64,000 bases of DNA from Flavimobilis massiliensis (GTDB lineage: Bacteria; Actinomycetota; Actinomycetes; Actinomycetales; Cellulomonadaceae). The notes below the pieces were generated by a model. That model saw nothing but the letters and a program-made list of their open reading frames with translations. It did no database searches and was not told the origin of the DNA. The stretch is taken from NCBI RefSeq assembly GCF_900240335.1, contig NZ_LT964979.1:1736001-1800000 (forward strand), read 5' to 3'. A program made the position numbers and the translations under genes. Position 1 is the first letter of the stretch. Each line of letters starts with the position of its first letter. Below, in pieces: positions 34,548-41,548 of the stretch.

Positions 34548-34690
34548 TCAGACCGCGCCGCGCTCCGCGAGCTCGTCGATCGCCGCGAGCTCGTCGTTCG
34601 TGAAGGCGGGCGCCGCGGGCGCGCCGACATTGTCGTCGAGCTGCGCACCCGGGCTCGCCCCGATGATCGCGGCCGTCATGGCGGGGGGGG
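34548..34690 (-). pseudogene. C-terminal remnant of an aldo/keto reductase
   Basis: About 45 residues remain: AMTAAIIGASPGAQLDDNVG, then FTNDELAAIDELAERGAV and a stop. This is the conserved tail of large aldo/keto reductases (YghZ type). Upstream the frame is lost in an eight-G run at 34683-34690, which may be a miscalled homopolymer. The piece lies between two family 4 palindromes. Confidence 0.7.
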
Positions 34691-34764
34691 TCGGCGGCCC
34701 AGGACGACGTCGTCAGGCCCCCGACGATACCCCCGCCGGTCCCGGACACGTCGCCTCCCCTTCC

Positions 34765-34813
34765 CGACTTGTCGGTGCACAGCACAGTTCGACGGTGCTC
34801 CGGGCCTACGAGT
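34765..34813. repeat. Intergenic palindrome, family 4, copy 5
   Basis: Diverged arms CGACTTGTCGG and CCTACGAG with the conserved core AGCAC-AGTTCGAC-GGTGCT. It lies upstream of trmL. A single N at 34848 follows. Confidence 0.7.
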
Positions 34814-34887
34814 GGGCAGGGAGTGAGCCTCAGAAGGGGCCGTCGCCNGAGGGAGGGAGCGTCGGGCCCGGCGTGGGACCATGGAGC

Positions 34888-35352
34888 GTGCCCGTCATCG
34901 CCTTCTTCGAGCCCCGCATCCCCCAGAACACCGGCAACGCGATCCGCCTCGCGGCCGTGACCGGCGCCGAGCTCCACCTCGTCGAACCCCTCGGCTTCGA
35001 CCTCTCCGAGCCCAAGCTGCGCCGCGCCGGCCTCGACTACCACGACCTCGCGCTCGTCACAGTCCACCAGGACCTCGAGACCGCGATCGCCGCGTGGGGC
35101 GACGCCCGGATCCTCGCGTTCACGACGCACACGACCGACCGTTACAGCGACATCGCCTACCGCGACGACGACGTCCTCCTCTTCGGCCCCGAGCCGACGG
35201 GCCTGCCGCCCGAGGTCCTCGCACACCCGCGCATCAGCGCGCAGGTGCGCATCCCCATGCTGCCGCAGCGCCGGTCGCTCAACATCACGAGCTCCGCGTC
35301 GATCGCAATCTACGAGGCGTGGCGTCAGCTCGGCTTCCCGGGAGGCGAGTGA
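34888..35352 (+). CDS. trmL: tRNA (cytidine(34)-2'-O)-methyltransferase
   Basis: The 154-residue SPOUT methyltransferase modifies the wobble base of tRNA-Leu. PRIPQNTGNAIRLAA is at about residues 8-22. The C-terminal knot reads LFGPEPTGLPPEVL, then IPMLPQRRSLNITSSASIA, with the SAM-binding Ser and Asn residues in place. GTG 34888 follows GGAGC. Its stop overlaps the start of the next gene by one base. Confidence 0.93.
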   Translation: MPVIAFFEPRIPQNTGNAIRLAAVTGAELHLVEPLGFDLSEPKLRRAGLDYHDLALVTVHQDLETAIAAWGDARILAFTTHTTDRYSDIAYRDDDVLLFGPEPTGLPPEVLAHPRISAQVRIPMLPQRRSLNITSSASIAIYEAWRQLGFPGGE

Positions 35353-35972
35353 TGACGACGCTCCTGCTCGTCCGCCACGGCCAGACCGTGTGGCACGAGG
35401 GCCCGCGCTACGCGGGCTCGTCGGACGTCGGGCTCACGGACCTCGCGCGCGCCCAGGCGCAGCAGCTCGCGGCGTGGGCGCCGTCGGCGAAACTCGACGC
35501 GATCGTGTCCTCCCAGCTCACGCGCGCCGTCGAGACCGCACGGCCCGCAGCCGACGCGTGCGGGCTCGACCTGCGCATCGACGCGCGCCTCGCGGAGGTC
35601 GACTTCGGCGTCGCCGAGGGACGCACACGCGCCGACATGGAGGTCGACATGCCGGCCGAGCTCGCCGCGCACCTCGCCGACCCCATGCAGCGCCCGTTCC
35701 CGGGCGGCGAGACCGGCCTCGAGGTCGTCGGGCGCGCGGCCGCCGCGTTCCGCGACGTCTGCGCGGCGCACCCCGACGGGCGCGTCCTCGTCGTCGGGCA
35801 CTCGATGACGACGCGCCTCGTCCTGTGCGTCCTCCTCGGCATCGACCCCACGACGTTCCGGACGGTCATGCCGTACCTCGGCAACGGCACCGTGACGACG
35901 CTCGACCTGGCCGACGACGGCACCGCAGCGCTGCACGGCTACAACGTGCCTCTGGGCCCGCTGCCGGTCTAG
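35352..35972 (+). CDS. Histidine phosphatase (phosphoglycerate mutase-like)
   Basis: The 206-residue enzyme has the catalytic RHG (LLVRHGQT, about residues 4-11), acidic block AEVDFGVAEG near 85 and the second His in VVGHSMTTR near 151. It belongs to the broad-specificity phosphatase branch; MSMEG_4193-type proteins share this layout. Translation is coupled to trmL. Substrate unknown. Confidence 0.88.
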   Translation: MTTLLLVRHGQTVWHEGPRYAGSSDVGLTDLARAQAQQLAAWAPSAKLDAIVSSQLTRAVETARPAADACGLDLRIDARLAEVDFGVAEGRTRADMEVDMPAELAAHLADPMQRPFPGGETGLEVVGRAAAAFRDVCAAHPDGRVLVVGHSMTTRLVLCVLLGIDPTTFRTVMPYLGNGTVTTLDLADDGTAALHGYNVPLGPLPV

Positions 35973-36305
35973 GAACGCCACACTGCGCAACGACCGGCGA
36001 TTGGTCACGTCAGCATCGCAGCCCGATCGCGCACATCCGATCATGCAGGTGCGCACGGAGGTCTGAGGCCCGCGCGTCCAAGAAGACGCGAGTCGCCGAG
36101 TGACGGTTTGCGAATCTCTAGCAGTGTCGAGGGCTGACCACACGATGCGGCGTGACTGTCATCGCACCCTGGCACCGCAGCCATCCACGAGTCCCTGACC
36201 TGCATCAACGAATGTCTGATCCGTCCTGGACACCCATCTCTCCTACCGCTACGGTTCTATCGGTTCTATCGGTTCTATCGGTTCTATCGGCAATCGAACG
36301 AATGG
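35973..36305. other. Intergenic region with lower GC, promoter of the secreted operon
   Basis: Base composition drops relative to the flanking genes. No convincing coding frame is seen. The right end holds the 9-bp tandem repeat at 36252-36290. A short GGCGATTGGTCAC at 35995 weakly resembles the family 3 palindrome. Confidence 0.5.
36252..36290. repeat. Tandem 9-bp repeat, four units
   Basis: CGGTTCTAT occurs four times in perfect tandem, followed by CGG. It ends 15 bp before the start codon of the secreted protein. Copy number changes would move the promoter relative to the start or ribosome site. Confidence 0.9.
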
Positions 36306-37529
36306 ATGACGATGAGAAGATCCACGACGCTGCTTGCCCTGTCCGCAGCATTTGCCCTCGCAACACTCACCGTGACACCCGCGACCGCCCATGATGCCGT
36401 GGGATCCGAGGTAAACCTCGAACAGTTCGTCCCGACGATCGAAGACTCGCGCGAGCTCACTTCAGAGCCATTAGTCGAAGGATCCGTACTGTCACCGGAA
36501 GGCGAAGCTCTTGGGGGCACCGTCGTGACACTCGAGGCCTGGCCGTCGGGTCGGGAACTGCGAGACCTCAAGGTCGGCGAACAGATCGAGGTCGCGACGA
36601 TCGCCAAGACCGCTACGGCCTTGGACGGCTCGTTCGAGTTGCGCGCGGAGGACCTCGACCTTCTCAAGCGCTATGAGGACGATGGCGAGATCGATCTCAG
36701 CGTCGTCGTCCACGGCGATCGGGGCAACGAGACCTTCAACCTCTCCGCCACGACCGACTTTGTGAACGGCGAGGTGGCCATCGAGGACGACAACATGACG
36801 GAACCGCTGACGATGCAGATCGAAGAGCCTGCCTCCGTCGAGTCGCTGCTTGCCCGGGACAGGGAGCTGCAGACCAAGATCTGCGGCTGGCGCAAACACT
36901 CCGATCTGCGCAACAGGGTGACGACCATCGCTCAGGTCTATTCGACGACGTCGAAGGTCACGACTAAGGTCGAATACTCGAAGGGGTCTTCAAGCTCGCT
37001 GGGCGCGGCCGTCAACATCGGAACCAGCGCAGTGAGTTTCACGTCATCCGGATCGGTCAGCACCTCATACGACTCCTCCACAGGGTACAACGACAGACGG
37101 GGAGTTCACGCGACCTCGTATCGAAAGTACGCTCAGTACACCAAGTTCCGCGAGTATTGCGCTCTTCATCCCCTTGCTGGAGGCTCACCGACAGGAGCGC
37201 CCGTACCCACGAGCAACTACCAGGTGCGACCGGTGGACCTTACCGACACTTTCTCTGTCGCCCTTGCGACGAGCAGCACGCCCAACGCTCCATACTGCTC
37301 ACTCACGGAGACCTTCTACGAGGCCAGCACGGGCACAGCGGTAACGTTCTCCAACGGTGTAGCGCTCAAGACTGCCATCGGTGTTGATCTATCTGCAAAG
37401 TCCGGATATAGCAACGGCATCAAGATCCGATTTGACCGCACGAGTGGAAGCTCGTTCAAGGTGTGTGGCACGGCGGGAAAGCCTGACGCAAAGGGAACCT
37501 ACTTTGGCCTTCTCGTTGCAAAGGCATAG
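36306..37529 (+). CDS. Secreted two-domain protein of unknown function
   Basis: The 407-residue product starts at ATG 36306 (ATG 36312 also possible). The signal peptide runs to about residue 28 (TVTPATAHD). Residues 55-120 look like a carboxypeptidase-regulatory beta sandwich (GSVLSPEGEALGGTVVTLEAW). A CGWRKHSD segment near 195 follows. The last 190 residues are Ser/Thr-rich with conserved Cys (CSLTETFYE, FKVCGT). Codon choice is less extreme than in the neighbours, hinting at acquisition. Its stop region overlaps the next gene, so it heads a three-gene unit with a lipoprotein and a protease. Confidence 0.78.
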   Translation: MTMRRSTTLLALSAAFALATLTVTPATAHDAVGSEVNLEQFVPTIEDSRELTSEPLVEGSVLSPEGEALGGTVVTLEAWPSGRELRDLKVGEQIEVATIAKTATALDGSFELRAEDLDLLKRYEDDGEIDLSVVVHGDRGNETFNLSATTDFVNGEVAIEDDNMTEPLTMQIEEPASVESLLARDRELQTKICGWRKHSDLRNRVTTIAQVYSTTSKVTTKVEYSKGSSSSLGAAVNIGTSAVSFTSSGSVSTSYDSSTGYNDRRGVHATSYRKYAQYTKFREYCALHPLAGGSPTGAPVPTSNYQVRPVDLTDTFSVALATSSTPNAPYCSLTETFYEASTGTAVTFSNGVALKTAIGVDLSAKSGYSNGIKIRFDRTSGSSFKVCGTAGKPDAKGTYFGLLVAKA

Positions 37530-38064
37530 CGCACGAGTAGCGGCCTCTCTGATCGCGATATTCGCTCTCGGATCATGCGCAGAGAACGGGGCAGGCCCGC
37601 TCGCGACAGGCGACGGCAGTTACGTCGTTGGCGTGCAAGACCCCGGCGACGGACGCCACCCTAGCCTCGGGACGATCACCCTCACCAACACGAGTTCCAC
37701 CGACGAAGTCGTTCTCAAAGAGGTCCGTCTCATCGGCTCCGACGGCATTCGTGTCGGAAACACCTATCTCGTTCCGGCCCTCGAATTTGTCGACTTTGGC
37801 GGCGGATTCTCTCTCCCTCCAAAGCCTGAGGGATTTCCCTACGATTCCCAGAACGAGCAGTGGGCGGCGCGCACCGACTTTGTGGATGCCATCCTCCTGC
37901 CCGGCGAGGAGGCGAACCTTCTCTTCGACATCCGCTTCGATCGCCCCTGTGCGGGGTCATCCAAAGGCGTTGAGGTGCACTACAAGGTCGGTTCGAGAAG
38001 ACTTGTAACGTCGAGCAACGCAGGGATGGAGCGCGTTCTTCGTGACGATGAGGACTGCTCGTAG
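37504..38064 (+). CDS. Lipoprotein overlapping its neighbours
   Basis: The product is about 186 residues, starting at TTG 37504 (AAAGGGA upstream); TTG 37516 is an alternative. The signal peptide ends in lipobox LGSC. One Ig-like or copper-binding-like beta domain follows, with ITLTNTSSTDEVVLKEVRL and a late RFDRPC. It overlaps the upstream gene by 26 bp and the downstream protease by 23 bp, so translation is coupled. Function unknown; the fold suggests an accessory surface protein. Confidence 0.68.
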   Translation: MAFSLQRHSARVAASLIAIFALGSCAENGAGPLATGDGSYVVGVQDPGDGRHPSLGTITLTNTSSTDEVVLKEVRLIGSDGIRVGNTYLVPALEFVDFGGGFSLPPKPEGFPYDSQNEQWAARTDFVDAILLPGEEANLLFDIRFDRPCAGSSKGVEVHYKVGSRRLVTSSNAGMERVLRDDEDCS

Positions 38065-38806
38065 GCCCGCATCCGCGGCGGTGCTGGCTGTGTTGATCGC
38101 AGCCGGCACCGCCGCAGAGCCGCTGCCCGAGCGGTTCCCAACACCACACGCGATGGTCATCATTACTCGGTGGTTCTCTGAACACGAGAGTCCATTCTTC
38201 AAGGTGGTCTGTGCCGGGGTTGTCAACGATATCGGCGAGATCACCACGGCCGCCCACTGCCTTCCCAGCGACGACGTCAGTAACCTCGTCGTCTTGCCGG
38301 GAACGTCGAACACGTGCCAACCGGTGAGTCTCACGGACCGGAGGTCGGTCGCCTCGCTCAAGCATGTCGACCGGCGCGCAGACGTCGCGGTACTAGCCGT
38401 GCCTGGTGCCATACCGCCCGCGCGTCCTTCCGCTCATGCCGGCCCGCCAGCTCTCGTCGCCTTCGGACTCGGCACCGGACCGCACGGAACGCGCAGGTGC
38501 AGCGCACGACCCGTGCGGCTCACGCAATCGGACCCGACAACGTGCGCGAGCCTCAGGTCAGACCTCGGACTACCTTCGAGTCTGCTGTGCGCCACCGCTG
38601 CCGACGGGGAAGAGTTCAACACGTGCAGCGGCGACAGCGGCGGCCCCGTCTACAGCTACTCGCCAGGGCGGCCACCCACGCTCGTGGGCGTGACGTCGTC
38701 CGGCGTCGGGTGCGAAGCAGACTCCGTCGGCTTCATCGCCGCCCTCGTAGGTCCAAACGACGGTGCTCCTCCTGCGGTCACGGCGTCGTGGCCGACCACA
38801 GACTGA
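38042..38806 (+). CDS. Secreted trypsin-like serine protease
   Basis: The 254-residue S1 peptidase has a signal peptide at residues 1-25. The catalytic triad is visible: His72 in TTAAHC, Asp114 in RADVAVLAV and Ser199 in CSGDSGGPV. Cys residues fit two or three disulfides. GTG 38042 or ATG 38048 starts it. It overlaps the lipoprotein by 23 bp; the natural substrate may be the secreted protein encoded first in the operon. A family 4-like half site lies inside its 3' end. Confidence 0.88.
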   Translation: MTMRTARRPASAAVLAVLIAAGTAAEPLPERFPTPHAMVIITRWFSEHESPFFKVVCAGVVNDIGEITTAAHCLPSDDVSNLVVLPGTSNTCQPVSLTDRRSVASLKHVDRRADVAVLAVPGAIPPARPSAHAGPPALVAFGLGTGPHGTRRCSARPVRLTQSDPTTCASLRSDLGLPSSLLCATAADGEEFNTCSGDSGGPVYSYSPGRPPTLVGVTSSGVGCEADSVGFIAALVGPNDGAPPAVTASWPTTD

Positions 38807-38810
38807 ACTG

Positions 38811-39640
38811 CTACGGGCCAGCAGAGGTACGGTCGAGCGCCCGCGCGTCGACGTACGACACCCCACCGACCACGCCCGAACACCCGCTTCTGTCGGCCGT
38901 CACGAGCACGGCCAGGACGGACACGATCGCTAAGAACGACGCGACCGCCCCGAGAGGAGCCGAGTCGAGCCAGCCGGGCACTTGGGCGTCGTCTGGTAGG
39001 GTCTCAAGCGTCACCGCGAGCACCCACAGCCCGCCAGGGGCGAGCGCACGCAGCGCGCGCCGCAACAGCAAGGGCCGCGCACCGGCCCGCACGGGGACGA
39101 GCCACAGCGCCCGCTGCCCGAGCGACGCGCCCGAGCCCAGCACGGGCAGCACGACGACGAGGACGAACGGCGCCGCCGACCCAAGCACCCACTCGCCCCA
39201 CGTGACGTCACCGAGCTCACGCCCCGTGGCCGCGAGGCCGAGCCGCCACGCGACCACAGCCCGACGAACGCGCCGACCGTGTTCGGGAGCAGATCGTCGA
39301 CGTCGCCGACCCGGTACGAGCAGCCGACGAGCCCGAAGACGCCCGTGTACTGCGTCGTCTCGATCGCTAGAGAGGCGAGGAGACCCGAGAGCGTCGCCGT
39401 GACGGTCCCCCGACCGAGGAACCTGCGCCACAGCACGCCCCACGGGACGAACAGCACGACGTTGAGGACGACCCGCAGCACCGTCGGGTGCAAGAGCGTG
39501 GCCCGTCGTCCGAGCCCCGCCGTGTCGCGTCGGACGTCGTCGACGAACTGGAAGAGCTGCGTCTGCGCACCGTCGACGCCGTGCGCCGCGCACCACGCGG
39601 CCAGGTCGCCCGACGGGATCGGCAGCAGCGTGTACGCGGC
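38811..39640 (-). pseudogene. VanZ-like membrane protein, 5'-truncated and frameshifted
   Basis: The first part reads LLPIPSGDLAAW, then RVVLNVVLFVPWG and QYTGVFGLVGCSYRVGDVDDLLPNTVGAFVGL, a clear VanZ core. At about 39255 a one-base loss moves the reading to the frame with VVAWRLGLAATGRELGDV, which continues to a stop at 38811. No start codon is found at the 5' end, where the coding sequence meets a family 4 palindrome at 39649. The frameshift may be a sequencing error; the missing start is harder to explain that way. Confidence 0.75.
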
Positions 39641-39648
39641 GAGGACCG

Positions 39649-39698
39649 CGACTCGTAGGTCGTGAGCACCGTCGAACGGTGCTCGGGGCCGACGTGTC
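39649..39698. repeat. Intergenic palindrome, family 4, copy 6
   Basis: CGACTCGTAGG opens the element and the core GAGCACC-GTCGAAC-GGTGCTC is intact; the right arm (GACGTGTC) is diverged. It abuts the broken 5' end of the vanZ-like gene. Confidence 0.75.
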
Positions 39699-39722
39699 AG
39701 GAGCGGTCGAGCCGCGGCCGGC

Positions 39723-40505
39723 CTAGAACCAGGCGCCGCCGTTAACGTGGGTCATCGTGCCCGTGACGAACGACGCCGCGGGTGAGACGAGCCAGCGGAC
39801 CGCCGCTGCGACGTCGTCGGGGTAACCCGCGCGGCCGAGCGGGATGCTCTCGACCGTCGCTGCGCGCTTGGCGGGCGTCGAGAACGTCTCGTGGAACGGC
39901 GTGTCGGTGATGTACCCGGGCGCGACGAGGTTGACCGTCGTGCCGCGCGGCGCGAGCTCGCGCGCGAGCCCGCGCGTGAGGCCCTCGAGCGCGGTCTTCG
40001 ACGCCGCGTAGGCGGCCGAGCCCGTCGATCCGCCGGTCTCCCCGGCGATCGAGCCAAGCATCACGATGCGTCCACCGTCGGGCATCGTCGCCATGACCTC
40101 GCGCGTCACGAGGAACGCCGAGGTGACGTTGACGTCCATGACGGCCCGCCAGTGGTCGAGGCTCATCTCCCCGATCGCCACCCGCCCGACGAGGCCGCCC
40201 GCGTTGTTGACGAGCGTGTCGACGGGCCCGCCGAGGGCGTCGGCCGCCCGGGCGACGACGTCGCGCACCTTGTGCTCGTCGGTCGCGTCGAGCGCGAACG
40301 CCGCGGACCGTCGGCCGAGCGCCCGGATCTCGTCGGCGACGGACTCGCCGTCGTGCGTCCGGAACGTCACGGCGACATCCGCGCCCGCACGGGCGAGCGC
40401 GAGCGCGACGGTCCGGCCGATGCCGGTTCCGCCGCCGGTGACGAGCACGCGACGCCCGTCGAGATCGAAAGAGAGCTGGCCGTCGGATCCTGGCGTCGAG
40501 GTCAT
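39723..40505 (-). CDS. Short-chain dehydrogenase/reductase
   Basis: The 260-residue Rossmann enzyme has the cofactor motif TGGGTGIG (about residues 23-30) and NNAGG near 98. The catalytic Ser is in MLGSIAGETGG near 150, with YAASK (Tyr/Lys) near 165. It is of classical FabG or glucose-dehydrogenase type; context beside kdgK and kduD remnants suggests sugar-acid metabolism. ATG 40505 is 26 bp from non-genomic adapter sequence, so its promoter is missing from this assembly. Confidence 0.88.
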   Translation of the reverse strand: MTSTPGSDGQLSFDLDGRRVLVTGGGTGIGRTVALALARAGADVAVTFRTHDGESVADEIRALGRRSAAFALDATDEHKVRDVVARAADALGGPVDTLVNNAGGLVGRVAIGEMSLDHWRAVMDVNVTSAFLVTREVMATMPDGGRIVMLGSIAGETGGSTGSAAYAASKTALEGLTRGLARELAPRGTTVNLVAPGYITDTPFHETFSTPAKRAATVESIPLGRAGYPDDVAAAVRWLVSPAASFVTGTMTHVNGGAWF

Positions 40506-40531
40506 GCCTCACGCTACCGCCGCACCCCGCN

Positions 40532-40587
40532 ACGGCATACGAGTTGTAGTACGGGCTCGTGGGCTCGGAGATGGGTATAGGAGACAG
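40532..40587. other. Sequencing adapter (P7/Nextera index primer) in the assembly
   Basis: ACGGCATACGAG, an index-like stretch, CTCGTGGGCTCGGAGATG and a slightly corrupted GGTATAGGAGACAG reproduce the P7 primer plus Nextera read 2 sequence. An N at 40531 marks the junction. The flanking genomic pieces may not be adjacent in the cell. Confidence 0.95.
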
Positions 40588-40594
40588 GCCCAAG

Positions 40595-40722
40595 AATCCG
40601 CGCAGATGGTCGCTGGTAGTGACCATCTGCGCGGATTTTTGGGTGGTGTGGGGCGCGCGCACCCGCCACCGGTAGACGAATCCGCGCGATTGGTCACTGG
40701 GAATCGCCAATCGCGCGGATTC
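40595..40722. repeat. Two family 3 palindromes (AATCCGCGCAGATGG)
   Basis: Copy 1 (40595-40637): AATCCGCGCAGATGGTC pairs perfectly with GACCATCTGCGCGGATT and is followed by TTTTT, like a terminator. Copy 2 (40678-40722): GAATCCGCGCGATTGG pairs with CCAATCGCGCGGATTC. A third copy is at 41001-41056. Confidence 0.85.
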
Positions 40723-40799
40723 TTCGGCGAGGGGAACGGCGCTGCGTGGCCCGGCGCAGAGCGCAGAGCGCGGCACAACCGCGCGAGGCCGCGGACGAC

Positions 40800-40993
40800 G
40801 ACGGCGCCCCCCGCGCGTACTCGGGGGGCGCCGTCCGGGGCCGACGGTCTCGGGTCCGTCGGCCACAGGAGGGGCCGTGTCAGCGGCCCGACGTTCCGGC
40901 CTCGCCGTGACCACCTCGGCGAGGCCGTCCCTCCCGCCGGGTGCGCGCCCTGCGAGAGGTTGTCCTGCCGGTCGGGAGACCTCCGGCGGCAGG
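40800..40993. repeat. Cluster of unrelated strong hairpins
   Basis: Consecutive perfect stems lie at 40800-40835 (14 bp), 40839-40864 (9 bp), 40873-40889 (GGGCCG/CGGCCC), 40898-40926 (10 bp) and 40964-40993 (7 bp plus inner pairs). No convincing gene is present between 40588 and 41078. The region looks like stacked terminators or repeat debris. Confidence 0.7.
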
Positions 40994-41000
40994 GAGCCGT

Positions 41001-41056
41001 CCCGGGAATCCGCGCAGATGGCTAGTGGGAGCGACCATCTGCGCGGAATCCCGGGG
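41001..41056. repeat. Intergenic palindrome, family 3, copy 3
   Basis: CGCGCAGATGG and CCATCTGCGCG are the core arms and GGGAATCC / GGAATCCC extend them with slight asymmetry. It lies about 35 bp from the broken end of the kdgK remnant. Confidence 0.8.
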
Positions 41057-41078
41057 TAGGGGGTGGGGAGGGGACGGG

Positions 41079-41407
41079 TCAGCGGTCGGCGCGGGCCGAG
41101 CCGCGCTCGGTGAAGTTCAGACCGTTGCGGACGGTGCGGCCGATTCCGTCGAAGTCGCGCCACTGGATGAACTGGGTGTCGACACCGCCCTGGAGGATGA
41201 GGTCCTCGACGAGGCGGCCGACCTCATTGTCCGCGAGCGCGGTGACGACCGCGGTGCGGAGGCCGAACGCGCGGCGCAGGCCACGGGTGACGTTGTACTC
41301 GCCGCCGCCTTCCCAGGCGGCGAACTGGCGGGTCGTGCGGATGCGGCCGGCGCCCGGGTCGAGGCGGAGCATGTGTCGAGAACCTGCAGTGGCGTGGGGG
41401 AGGTCAT
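41079..41407 (-). pseudogene. N-terminal remnant of a PfkB kinase (2-keto-3-deoxygluconate kinase type)
   Basis: The gene begins at ATG 41407 behind GGGAGGAC. After about 11 codons the frame is lost, with the GEPM-type stretch missing, and resumes as MLRLDPGAGRIRTTRQF. GGGEYNVTRGLRRAFGLRTA and GRTVRNGLNFTERG follow and identify KdgK. Homology ends at about 41100 and the frame stops at 41079, so the catalytic two thirds are absent. A decayed gene at both ends is more likely than read errors. Confidence 0.8.
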
Positions 41408-41488
41408 GTCCCGTCCTCCCGGCAACGGCGTCGCTGCCATTTCGCTCTCCGAAGCGAATATGTCGCTGAAGGAAACGAGGGTGACATG

Positions 41489-41525
41489 GGACGACCCCGG
41501 GGGGCAAGCCCTCCCTGGGTCGTCC
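41489..41525. terminator. Terminator between the lipoprotein gene and kdgK remnant
   Basis: GGACGACCC pairs with GGGTCGTCC, with further G/C pairing inside. It lies 24 bp after the lipoprotein stop. Confidence 0.7.
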
Positions 41526-41548
41526 ACGTCACGCCGCCGCGCGGCAGC

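Noticed and set aside
35990..36030. GGCGATTGGTCAC resembling a family 3 arm
   Set aside because: No matching opposite arm was found, so it is not counted as a copy.
38743..38772. Family 4-like half sequence (CTCGTAGGTC ... GACGGTGCTC) inside the protease gene
   Set aside because: The left inner arm is missing and the sequence codes for the normal C-terminus of the protease. It may be a chance match or an ancient partial copy.
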